From Limanda limanda (lineage: Eukaryota > Chordata > Actinopteri > Pleuronectiformes > Pleuronectidae), in the NCBI RefSeq assembly GCF_963576545.1, contig NC_083638.1, positions 29,349,900-29,413,899 on the forward strand: a stretch of 64,000 nucleotides of DNA. The letters run 5' to 3'. The notes below the pieces were generated by a model, which did not search any database, was not told the origin of the DNA, and worked only from the letters and a program-made list of their open reading frames with translations. Below are positions 34,863 through 44,296 of this stretch, in pieces. The translations under genes and the position numbers were made by a program. The first letter of the stretch is position 1. Every line of letters starts with the position of its first letter.

Positions 34863-36395
34863 CTGAAGGACAGACAGGTGGAGAGACAGACAGGTAACGA
34901 ATCAGTCCAGGTCTCACCCCCCCCCCCACACACACACACACAGACGGACTTGTCTCACCTGCAGTGAAGCTCCACCCCCTCTTTTTCCTGGTTTCCTCTG
35001 AACTTTGAACTCTGACACTTCGAGTTTGTTGAGGAAACTCCGACATGAACCACTGAAGGTCCGACCGGCGCCGCGCATCACTCACCACCTGACCAATCAG
35101 AACAGAGCATCACTCAACACCCGGCCAATCAGAGAAGCTTGTGAGGGCACTGCTCATTTTGAGTTGTTTGGATAAACGAGTACCCAGACTGGTTGCCATG
35201 CTCCTCTGGTTGCTAGGCGACAGAAGAATCCGGGATTCACGCCGTCGTCGAGTTTCTCCCCAGCCAATCATATCGGCCCGAAACTGCTCCTTATAAGGAC
35301 CAGGGCCCAGCAGCTGGTCCAGGTCCAGAGCGTGCTCCTGCAGCACATCAGCACCAAGGTTACCATGGTGATGTGTCTGAGTGAGAGTGTGAGAGTGTGT
35401 GTGTGAGAGAGTGTTAGAGTGTGAGTGAGTGAGTGAGTGAGTGTGTGTGTGAGAGAGTGTTAGAGTGTGAGTGAGTGTGTGTGCTAGTGTGTGAGTGTGT
35501 GAGTGAGTGTGTGTGAGAGAGTGTTAGAGTGTGAGTGAGTGTGTGTGCTAGTGTGTGAGTGAGTGAGTGTGCTAGTGTGTGAGTGAGTGTGAGAGTGTGT
35601 GTGTGAGTGAGTGTGTGTAAGTGAGAGTGTGTTAGAGTAAAGTGTGTGTGTGTGCTAGTGTGTGAGTGAGTGTGTGAGAGTGTGTGTGTTAGTGAGTGAG
35701 TGTGTGAGTGTGTTAGAGTGTGTGTGTGAGTGAGTGAGTGTGTGAGTGTGCTAGTGTATGAGTGAGTGTGTGAGTGAGTGTGAGAGTGTGTGAGTGTGTT
35801 AGAGTGTGTGAGTGAGTGAGTGTGCTAGTGTATGAGTGTCTGTGTGTTTGTGTGTCTGTGTGTGTGTGTGTCTCACCTCAGCATACTGTTGTTTCAGAGG
35901 TCCGGACAGACGCAGGACGCAGCACGTGTCCGTCCCCAACCTGCAGACAGCCAATCACAGCCACTACCGTCATCACGTGATGGTTCATAGGACCTGAGGT
36001 CTGTTCTATCTCTCCTGAAGCAGACCTGGTCCTGAACCAGACCTGGTCCTGAAGCAGACCTGGTCCTGAACCGGTCCTGAACCAGACCTGGTCCTGAACC
36101 GGACCTGGTCCTGAACCGGTCCTGAACCGGTCCTGAACCAGACCTGGTCCAGACCTGGTCCTGAACCAGAGATAGAACAGACCTCAGGTCTTAAATACAA
36201 TGGAAGAGACCGGGATCGAACCTTGTGAAAGTCTCTTTCTAGTTATTGATCACTAATCAGTCATTGCTAAACGTTAATAAAACAAACCGGAAGTACTAAC
36301 CGTCCCTTTATCAGGTCCGTCACATAATCTTTTCCGGACTTCCGTTTCCCGCTGAAGACCAGAACCAGTTTGGGTTCGAGGGCTCGTTCCTCCAT
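34723..36395 (-). CDS. pmvk: phosphomevalonate kinase, five exons, frameshift in exon 3
   Basis: Converts mevalonate 5-phosphate plus ATP to mevalonate 5-diphosphate in the cytosolic/peroxisomal mevalonate pathway. The five exons are 36395-36301, 35940-35877, 35337-35184, 35088-34959 and 34862-34723, with GT/AG borders and compatible phases (2, 0, 0, 1). From Met 36395 the product would be about 193 residues; human PMVK has 192. Visible motifs are the P-loop-like [25 protein letters not shown], the DMIGWGE segment, [13 protein letters not shown], and the near-C-terminal [12 protein letters not shown]. Exon 3 is 154 nt where 153 are needed: after [12 protein letters not shown] the frame must shift by one base to continue [17 protein letters not shown]. 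The gene is either a recent pseudogene or allele, or the base is a sequencing error. An upstream in-frame Met at 36479 would add 28 residues; the 36395 Met matches the family's usual N-terminal length. The orthologue call itself is secure. Confidence 0.93.
34959..35088 (-). CDS. pmvk: pmvk exon 4
   Basis: Begins GTGGTGAGTGATGCG after a TCAG acceptor and encodes [20 protein letters not shown] through RGWSFTA. It ends with one base of a split codon at CTGCAG|GTGAGA (phase 1). Confidence 0.92.
35184..35337 (-). CDS. pmvk: pmvk exon 3 with a one-base insertion
   Basis: Acceptor CTGCAG|GAG, donor TGG|GTACTC. It reads [20 protein letters not shown] and then [13 protein letters not shown] in one frame. 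The next block, [17 protein letters not shown], is in the frame one base further on. The extra base is in the GAAT just before CCCGGATTC (about 35229-35232). Human exon 3 codes for exactly 51 residues; this one has 51 codons plus one base. Confidence 0.9.
35356..35870 (+). repeat. GTGTGAGTGA-type satellite in pmvk intron 2
   Basis: About 500 bp made of GT, GTGA, GTGAGA, GTTAGA and GTGCTA units in irregular higher-order order. It fills nearly the whole intron between exons 2 and 3 and ends seven bases from the exon 2 donor. Confidence 0.95.
35877..35940 (-). CDS. pmvk: pmvk exon 2
   Basis: CTGCAG|G acceptor and GCTGAG|GTGAGA donor enclose 64 nt. They complete the split Arg codon and encode [20 protein letters not shown] plus Glu, matching the human segment closely. 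Too short to appear as an open frame on its own. Confidence 0.9.
35991..36190. repeat. CCTGGTCCTGAACCAGA minisatellite bounded by 23-bp inverted repeats, pmvk intron 1
   Basis: Short 10-17-bp units (CAGACCTGGTCCTGAAC with GGTCCTGAACC variants) fill 36014-36167. The block is flanked by a perfect inverted repeat: 35991-36013 (GACCTGAGGTCTGTTCTATC then TCT) and 36168-36190. The units are themselves partly palindromic (GGACC..GGTCC). Confidence 0.9.
36301..36395 (-). CDS. pmvk: pmvk exon 1 (coding part)
   Basis: Encodes [20 protein letters not shown] and then [11 protein letters not shown], ending GGACG|GTTAGT (phase 2). It carries the ATP-binding glycine/lysine loop. Confidence 0.9.
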
Positions 36396-36571
36396 CTGAT
36401 CGAGTCCCGCGGCTGTTCCATCAGCTGCCGGTGCTCCGCAGCGCATCGGACCACACTGGACGCTACCGTAACTGTCCAAGAAAACACGACCCTTTCAAAA
36501 TAAAAGTCCCATCTGGCTTATTGCGACGCTCGCTGGCAAATAATCGATAACAACAATGTATCAACTTACGA

Positions 36572-36583
36572 TGACGTCACGTG
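36572..36583. promoter_or_regulatory. overlapping CRE and E-box in the pmvk promoter
   Basis: TGACGTCACGTG combines a perfect CRE (TGACGTCA, 36572-36579) with an E-box (CACGTG, 36578-36583). It lies 93 bp upstream of the first in-frame pmvk Met (36479) and 177 bp from the preferred one. The position fits a core-promoter element bound by CREB/ATF and USF/MITF-type factors; this is inference from motif and place. Confidence 0.5.
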
Positions 36584-37195
36584 TGAAGTCTGTTTGTGGA
36601 GAGCAATAAGAAAGTACATTTACTTAGCTGTACTAATTTTGATTAAAGTAGCTCTACAATGTAAAATGAGGAACATTTTGTTGAATCTTTACATGTATTG
36701 CTGTTTGTTTGTACATTATATCACTTAAATAACCATCAAGCACAAAATCTACTTTTCTTGAGTCAACTGAACACTACAGACCTTGATTTGAGCCAACTCA
36801 ACAAAATAAATCTGCATTACCTCTTTTTGAAATCAACAGTTTCAAAGGTTGTAGTTATTCAGTATGCTGATATGCTAACATTCAAAAGTAGCCCCATTCA
36901 CTAAGATGATGCTGATAGGAAAGTCAACAGTTATAAGTTATTAGCAGGTGTCAACCATATTAAATTCATCTTGCAACAGTATCACCTGTAAGATACATGC
37001 CAACTGAACCTGTTCATGTCAGTTATATTTTTGTTAGTATTATTATTGTTGTTATTGTTATCATTATTGTGATAGCTTGCATTGTAACTATAATTGATAG
37101 TCATTTCCCACCTTTATTGTTTTTTTAATAAAAATTATTATCAATATGAGAGAGAAAGAGACGTGACCTTTGCAAGACATAAGAATAAAACATTT
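36584..37195. other. non-coding spacer between pmvk promoter and repeat array
   Basis: AT-rich; nothing recognised beyond short ATT-rich tracts near 37030-37070. Confidence 0.45.
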
Positions 37196-40100
37196 TTAGG
37201 GCTGCAAAGCAGCACTGGGTGGGCCCGAGCACATCCATTTTGAAGCGTTGCATGCGTTTTGCCTGAAAATAATATCCACATTTTTGTGAAGATCTGTCAA
37301 TGGGAACACCTTCCGGGGGTCTCGGGCTGTCTCGGGGGGCACCGTTGAGCCATTTTGCGACGCCCATTGAAAATTCCTTCAGAATACGTACATTTTCACC
37401 ACTTTCTAACTTTCTGCAAATTTTGGTAAGAAGTTGAGCATGTTAAAGCCCTCAAAAAGCCAATTCATTTGCCTGAATAATATTAATAATAATAATAATT
37501 AAAGCCCTCAAAGACCCAATTCATTTGCCTGAATAATAATAATAATAATAATCCTTACAATTTCAATAGGGTCTCACCTGACTTTCTAGGGCTGCAAAGC
37601 AGCACTGGGCGGGCCCGAGCACATGCATTTTGAAGCGTTGCATGCGTTTTGCCTGAAAATAATAATAAAAACAAAGATTCCTTTGATATTTGACCGGCTC
37701 AGCATCAAAGGATTCATGGTCGATGTATGTACAGGAGATCGTGTTTTAATGGCCAGAACATCGTGATTTCATGGCGTGTAATCAAACTTTGACGCCAAGC
37801 CACGGTCACACCGTGTCACTAAAAAAAAATCTGTCAGTCAGTTTTTATCTCCATCTTGTTGTGATGACACTCATCTCAATTTGACGTTGATCCGATGAAA
37901 ACCCTGGTACAAGTACATCAAAGTAAAAATGTGGAATATGGCCAAAATGGCCACTAAATGCAAGATAGCAGGCTTCCTGTTGTGTTTTTCCAATTGCACC
38001 TAAAGACTTTTTTGTTTGTCTGGTCATGATACACCTGTATATCGATTTTTGTGAAGACCGGTCAATGTGAACACGTTCCAGGGGTCTCGGGGGCACCGTT
38101 GAGCCATTTTGCGACGCCCATTGAAAATTCCTTCAGAATACATACATTTTCACCATTTTCTAACTTTCTGCAAATTTTGGTAAGAAGTTGAGCATGTTAA
38201 AGCCCTCAAAAAGCCAATTCATTTGCCTGAATAATACTAATAAAAATAAATATGATAGCAAAAATACAGTATCAAAATAAAATAAAATTTCTAGGGCTGC
38301 AAAGCAGCACTGGGCGGGCCCGAGCACATGCATTTTGAAGCGTTGCATGCGTTTTGCCTGAAAATAATAATAAAAACAAAGATTCCTTTGATATTTGACC
38401 GGCTCAGCATCAAAGGATTCATGGTCGATGTATGTACAGGAGATCGTGTTTTAATGGCCAGAACATCGTGATTTCATGGCGTGTAATCAAACTTTGACGC
38501 CAAGCCACGGTCACACCGTGTCACTGAAAAAAAATCTGTCAGTCAGTTTTTATCTCCATCTTGTTGTGATGACACTCATCTCAATTTGACGTTGATCCGA
38601 TGAAAACCCTGGTACAAGTACATCAAAGTAAAAATGTGGAATATGGCCAAAATGGCCACTAAATGCAAGATAGCAGGCTTCCTGTTGTGTTTTTCCAATT
38701 GCACCTAAAGACTTTTTTGTTTGTCTGGTCATGATACACCTGTATATCGATTTTTGTGAAGACCGGTCAATGTGAACACGTTCCAGGGGTCTCGGGGGCA
38801 CCGTTGAGCCATTTTGCGACGCCCATTGAAAATTCCTTCAGAATACATACATTTTCACCACTTTCTAACTTTCTGCAAATTTTGGTAAGAAGTTGAGCAT
38901 GTTAAAGCCCTCAAAAAGCCAATTCATTTGCCTGAATAATACTAATAAAAATAAATATGATAGCAAAAATACAGTATCAAAATAAAATAAAATTTCTAGG
39001 GCTGCAAAGCAGCACTGGGCGGGCCCGAGCACATGCATTTTGAAGCGTTGCATGCGTTTTGCCTGAAAATAATAATAAAAACAAAGATTCCTTTGATATT
39101 TGACCGGCTCAGCATCAAAGGATTCATGGTCGATGTATGTACAGGAGATCGTGTTTTAATGGCCAGAACATCGTGATTTCATGGCGTGTAATCAAACTTT
39201 GACGCCAAGCCACGGTCACACCGTGTCACTAAAAAAAAATCTGTCAGTCAGTTTTTATCTCCATCTTGTTGTGATGACACTCATCTCAATTTGACGTTGA
39301 TCCGATGAAAACCCTGGTACAAGTACATCAAAGTAAAAATGTGGAATATGGCCAAAATGGCCACTAAATGCAAGATAGCAGGCTTCCTGTTGTGTTTTTC
39401 CAATTGCACCTAAAGACTTTTTTGTTTGTCTGGTCATGATACACCTGTATATCGATTTTTGTGAAGACCGGTCAATGTGAACACGTTCCAGGGGTCTCGG
39501 GGGCACCGTTGAGCCATTTTGCGACGCCCATTGAAAATTCCTTCAGAATACATACATTTTCACCATTTTCTAACTTTCTGCAAATTTTGGTAAGAAGTTG
39601 AGCATGTTAAAGCCCTCAAAAAGCCAATTCATTTGCCTGAATAATACTAATAAAAATAAATATGATAGCAAAAATACAGTATCAAAATAAAATAAAATTT
39701 CTAGGGCTGCAAAGCAGCACTGGGCGGGCCCGAGCACATGCATTTTGAAGCGTTGCATGCGTTTTGCCTGAAAATAATAATAAAAACAAAGATTCCTTTG
39801 ATATTTGACCGGCTCAGCATCAAAGGATTCATGGTCGATGTATGTACAGGAGATCGTGTTTTAATGGCCAGAACATCGTGATTTCATGGCGTGTAATCAA
39901 ACTTTGACGCCAAGCCACGGTCACACCGTGTCACTAAAAAAAAATCTGTCAGTCAGTTTTTATCTCCATCTTGTTGTGATGACACTCATCTCAATTTGAC
40001 GTTGATCCGATGAAAACCCTGGTACAAGTACATCAAAGTAAAAATGTGGAATATGGCCAAAATGGCCACTAAATGCAAGATAGCAGGCTTCCTGTTGTGT

Positions 40101-41655
40101 TTTTCCAATTGCACCTAAAGACTTTTTTGTTTGTCTGGTCATGATACACCTGTATATCGATTTTTGTGAAGACCGGTCAATGTGAACACGTTCCAGGGGT
40201 CTCGGGGGCACCGTTGAGCCATTTTGCGACGCCCATTGAAAATTCCTTCAGAATACATACATTTTCACCACTTTCTAACTTTCTGCAAATTTTGGTAAGA
40301 AGTTGAGCATGTTAAAGCCCTCAAAAAGCCAATTCATTTGCCTGAATAATACTAATAAAAATAAATATGATAGCAAAAATACAGTATCAAAATAAAATAA
40401 AATTTCTAGGGCTGCAAAGCAGCACTGGGCGGGCCCGAGCACATGCATTTTGAAGCGTTGCATGCGTTTTGCCTGAAAATAATAATAAAAACAAAGATTC
40501 CTCTGATATTTGACCGGCTCAGCATCAAAGGATTCATGGTCGATGTATGTACAGGAGATCGTGTTTTAATGGCCAGAACACCGTGTTTTCATGGCGTGTA
40601 ATCAAACTTTGACGCAAAGCCACGGTCACACCGTGTCACTAAAAAAAAATCTGTCAGTCAGTTTTTATCTCCATCTTGTTGTGATGACACTCATCTCAAT
40701 TTGAAGTTGATCCGATGAAAACCCTGGTACAAGTACATCAAAGTAAAAATGTGGAATATGGCCAAAATGGCCACTAAATGCAAGATAGCAGGCTTCCTGT
40801 TGTGTTTTTCCAATTGCACCACTATACTTTTTTGTTTGTCTGGTCATGATACACCCGTATATCGATTTTTGTGAAGACCGGTCAATGTGAACACATTCCA
40901 GGGGTCTCGGGGGGCACCGTTGAGCCATTTTGCGACGCCCATTGAAAATTCCTTCAGAATACGTAAATTTTCACCACTTTCTAACTTTCTGCAAATTTTG
41001 GTAAGAAGTTGAGCATGTTAAAGCCCTCAAAAAGCCAATTAATTTGCCTGAATAATAATAATCCTTACAATGACAATAGGGTCCTCCCTGACCTTTGATC
41101 AGTGCTCGGGCCCTAATAAAGTAAAAATGTGGAATATGGCCAAAATGGCCACTAAATGCAAGATAGCAGGCTTCCTGTTGTGTTTTTCCCATTGCAACTA
41201 AATACTTTTTTGTTTGTCTGGTCATGATACACCTGTATATCGATTTTTGTGAAGACCGGTCAATGTGAACACATACCAGGGGTCTCGGGGGCACCGTTGA
41301 GCCATTTTGCGACGCCCCATTGAAAATTCCTTCAGAATATGTAAATTTTCACCACATTCTAACTTTCTGCAAATTTTGGTAAGAAGTTGAGCATGTTAAA
41401 GCCCTCAAAAAGCCAATTCATTTGCCTGAAGAAGAAGAAGAAAAAGAAAAAAAATAATCCTTACAATAACAATAGGGTCCTCCCTGACCTTTGATCAGTG
41501 CTCGGGCCCTAATAATAATAATAATCCTTACAATTTCAATAGGGTCTCACCAGACACCTTTGATGTCTGTGCTCGGGCCCTAATAATAATAATAATCCTT
41601 ACAATTTCAATAGGGTCTCACCAGACACCTTTGATGTCTGTGCTCGGTCCCTAAT
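37196..41655 (+). repeat. tandem array of a 705-bp teleost repeat unit
   Basis: The start motif GCTGCAAAGCAGCACTGGGC recurs at 37591, 38296, 39001, 39706 and 40411, exactly 705 bp apart. The first four full units are almost identical; the fifth (40411 to about 41105) is more diverged. A shortened unit with an internal deletion precedes them (37196-37585), and a partial unit follows (about 41106-41512). The unit edge pairs GGGCCCGAGCAC with GTGCTCGGGCCC, so the parent element has inverted ends and AATAAT-rich flanks, probably a non-autonomous DNA transposon. The repeated small minus-strand open frames (83 and 62 codons) are identical only because the DNA is; they are not evidence of a gene. 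Confidence 0.9.
41505..41655 (+). repeat. two 71-bp tandem copies of the array's end segment
   Basis: ATAATCCTTACAATTTCAAT to GATGTCTGTGCTCGGGCCCT appears twice in a row (starting near 41521 and 41592), and diverged forms end the larger units. The last copy has GCTCGGTCCC instead of GCTCGGGCCC. Confidence 0.9.
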
Positions 41656-42078
41656 TATCTACACTTAATTTCACTGAATAACACCTGGACTGAATTCCAT
41701 CCGTGATATGTATAATCTGAAAGGACCCAAAACCAGTCATCGTTACACACGAACCTTCTGGCAGCTGGACAGAGATTAGGGACATTAAAGTTCAGATCTA
41801 TTTAACAAAAGAGCCAACAGTTAACAAGGAAAGATGTATAACTATGTAGTATATATTATATTCATATTTGTGCTTCCAATTCTGCTCTTCCCTCCTTAGT
41901 GTCTCCCTCTGCCTCCATTAAACTGACTCAGGTTCTGTGACCTAAGTGTGACCTGATTATTAAGTAAAACTGTTGCTCCTTAAAATGAATCATGTGTCTC
42001 ATCAATAAAGACAGTGTTATGACTCCTGTATTAAGCTTTTTGAACTCACTGCGGTTCTGGTAAATGCGCCCAGACATC
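41656..42078. other. 3' flank of the aqp10-like locus, nothing recognised
   Basis: AT-rich. It separates the repeat array from the terminal aquaporin exon. No polyadenylation signal can be assigned with confidence. Confidence 0.4.
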
Positions 42079-42283
42079 TCAAAAGAACAGGGTTGTCTGC
42101 TCGTCCTGAACAAAGGAGGTGAACACAACTTTAAACAGAACAATTCTGTCCTGGATGTTATTCTCCTCCTGTTTTTTCGTCTTTGGGTGGTGAAACTTAA
42201 TGAACAGACAGTAAATGAAGGCCCCGACTGCTCCGCCAACCATGGGCCCTACCACAGGGATCCACCACCAGCCGCCTCCAGCT
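42079..42283 (-). CDS. aqp10: aquaglyceroporin terminal exon (exon 6)
   Basis: Acceptor CCCTTCAG|AG, then AGGGWWWIPVVGPMVGGAVG and AFIYCLFIKFHHPK: the sixth transmembrane helix and the start of the cytoplasmic tail. An Asn/Glu-rich tail runs to TGA at 42081-42079. The WWWIPVVGP and HHP motifs are those of AQP9/AQP10. Confidence 0.75.
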
Positions 42284-42318
42284 CTGAAGGGAGGACACAT
42301 GCAAATAATTATGTCAAA

Positions 42319-43410
42319 TCCCCCCATCTCTAGTATTTATGCGTAACACATCCGATAATACACATCCGACTCAGAACGGATGAGAATGGGTTACGATTCT
42401 CAAACCACACCTGGTACAGATTGAGCTCTTTTTGTAGGACTGTCCATAGGCTGTCACAGGCTGTTGTTGAGCCACTGAATCCCCGACTGCCTCGGTCAAT
42501 CCAAGTCCCTCCTCTGGCCATTGGGTGTTCTTCAAAAAAGAATTTCTCTCCAGCTTCCTTTGTATTTTCCCGTTTTGCCAGATCCAGAGCCATCAGAGTG
42601 AGAGGAAAAGTCCTGAAATTTCTGGCAGATTCAGATATCACTGAGGCTGTGAAGTATGCGGTGAACCAGGCCTCAGTGAAAGGTTTTAGGTATGTTTCAG
42701 GCACCCCCCTCAAAATATCTTCCACATACTTCGCATATCTGCTCTTTGATTTACTTGTAGCTCTCAATCTGCTGTAACTGTCTATGTTGATCAGCTCAGT
42801 TACACATTTCTTGAATTGCTGAATTCCGGCCACATCTGGTCGTCCTTCCGGAAACCTTCTTCCAACTAGATGAACATACAGATCATCATGATTAACTTCT
42901 AATATCCAGTTACGTATCATCAGGTATGTGGCCTCATCTTCTCCTGTCTTTCCGAAGTGACGGATGATACTTCTTACATCTACGCCTGAATTAATCTCAT
43001 AACAATTGGAAAGAATTGTCTGTAGTTCGCCCACGTCCCCTATCCAACCTATGATCGGAGATCTCTCCTGATAATTTTGAGGTCTTTTCCCAATTCAAAA
43101 TTGGTTCACTAACTGTTGCACGTTTGGTAACCTAACCTTTCCTGGAAGGAGCTGATCAGAATGAAATAACCCCCATGTCAGAGCCTCAACTTCACGTAAC
43201 TCGTCACTAAACGTCTTAAAGACGTCATCCTGGGGAATAAATCTCCTCGGTTCATTAGGCCACTGGCCTCTGTAGCTCAAAAACGATCGACGCCCGGCCA
43301 TCTAGGGATCACTGATGGTTTGAGACTTAAATTCCTGCCACTCAGTTCAGTTCACTCCTCTCATCTAGAAAGACGTTGACAGAGACCAGAAAGGAAGGTT
43401 TTAAGCCGGC
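42319..43410 (-). other. about 1.1-kb foreign-looking insert in the aquaporin locus
   Basis: The left edge is placed where the homology between the two exon 6 copies ends (near ATGTCAAA, 42318). The right edge is where homology to the flank of the exon 5 relic begins (about 43410-43430). The segment has no aquaporin similarity and carries a 322-codon intronless frame. No terminal repeats, poly(A) tail or target duplication could be confirmed. Confidence 0.5.
42330..43301 (-). pseudogene. unrecognised 322-codon intronless frame with one internal TGA
   Basis: ATG at 43301-43299 (context CTAGATGGC) opens a frame that runs to TAG at 42332-42330, interrupted once by TGA at 43097-43095. The 5' part (68 codons) is basic, then acidic (MAGRRSF...). 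The 3' part (about 254 codons) is mixed, charged and probably helical, with stretches such as YVEDILRGVPETYL and FTAYFTASVISESARNF. It has no membrane segment, zinc finger, reverse-transcriptase or protease motif. A single stop in a frame this long, with ordinary protein composition, indicates a once-functional gene. The compact intronless form resembles a captured RNA-derived gene. A negative-strand RNA virus nucleoprotein-type endogenous element is one possibility, a retrocopy of a host mRNA another. I do not recognise the family and give no function. Confidence 0.45.
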
Positions 43411-43429
43411 TCTTAAACGTTTAAAAATA

Positions 43430-43573
43430 AGTCAGTCATTTTGAAGCAGGCCTTTTGCAAGAGAGACGTTTTTTCACCGCCATCTCCTAATGCAAAGGCA
43501 TTTACAATCTGCAAATAGATTTTCTGTGTGAACAAAATAAGTTTGTACTTCTGAAATTAGAACTTAAATTATG
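43430..43573 (-). repeat. 145-bp duplicated segment, copy 2
   Basis: Near-identical to 34092-34237, about 9.3 kb away and in the same orientation. In copy 1 it borders the exon 5 relic; here the corresponding neighbour is the foreign insert. Confidence 0.9.
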
Positions 43574-43616
43574 TACACTGAATTTCATCTGAATGAATGA
43601 CACTGACTTACCTTTG

Positions 43617-43686
43617 GCGACCGGGAGTAAAAGGTGGACTCGCAGTCCGTGGCGTCCTGGCGGCTGAGGAGCACTGGCCTGCTGAA
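43617..43686 (-). other. exon-like segment of unknown origin
   Basis: A GC-rich 70-nt block ends in a perfect AAAG|GTAAGT donor and starts after a TTCAGCAG acceptor-like site. All reading choices give short Pro/Arg/Leu-rich peptides that do not match aquaporin exon 5. It may be a non-coding or unrelated exon. Confidence 0.3.
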
Positions 43687-43814
43687 CAGGTCCACGTGGA
43701 GTAAAATTAGAAAACAGGGATTTAACTAATCCAGTACTTCAAATTATCATCAACAACATATATCATGTCTCCTTCCTCACCTGGAGCTAAGTTTCTCCCC
43801 AAAAATGTGTGACA

Positions 43815-43903
43815 GCTCTGCCAACCATGGGCCCTACCACAGGGATCCACCACCAGCCGCCTCCAGCTCTGCAGGGAGTACACATGCAAATAATTATGTC
43901 AAA
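43815..43903 (-). pseudogene. partial duplicate of aquaporin exon 6 and its intron flank
   Basis: 89 bp match 42230-42318 with about four or five differences, including the acceptor (now CCTGCAG) and the WWWIPVVGPMVG coding part. The match stops after Gly, and the frame then ends. This is a truncated copy placed between exon 4 and the insert. Confidence 0.85.
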
Positions 43904-43994
43904 ACGAAAAAAGAAAAGAAAAATACTCTCATGTCGTCAGGCAGTTTGTTTAAAGTGTATAAATAACAATTAAAAACAAGTCTTAAACCCCTAC

Positions 43995-44113
43995 CTGATT
44001 CACAAACCCATTCAGGTGGGACAGATGTTTGGCAGGATAAGTTGCAAAGATGTTTGCTGTGGCATTGGGCCCAGTCACAAACAGTTGCCCGCCGCTGAAG
44101 TCCATCAAGGCAT
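43995..44113 (-). CDS. aqp10: aquaglyceroporin exon 4
   Basis: Acceptor TTTCCTCAG, donor AATCAG|GTAGGG, 119 nt (phase 1 in, phase 0 out). It reads [20 protein letters not shown] and then [20 protein letters not shown], the extracellular loop C region of AQP9/10 proteins. Intact, and not visible as an ATG-initiated frame. Confidence 0.85.
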
Positions 44114-44296
44114 CTGAGGAAAATAATAAACAAGAAAAATAAACAACTGTTTATTCATTTTAAAACTGAAAAGCTGTTTTTGTGTTACCAAATCATTAAA
44201 AAGACAGTATTCAAATATTGGTTAAATTCATAAGGCGGTTGACTAGATAATCTGGATCCTGACCTGGATATCCTGCTTTCTGAGACAGTTTGTTCA

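Noticed and set aside
37845..40928. Repeated 83- and 62-codon minus-strand open frames
   Set aside because: Identical because the 705-bp DNA units are identical; no start context, domain or constraint.
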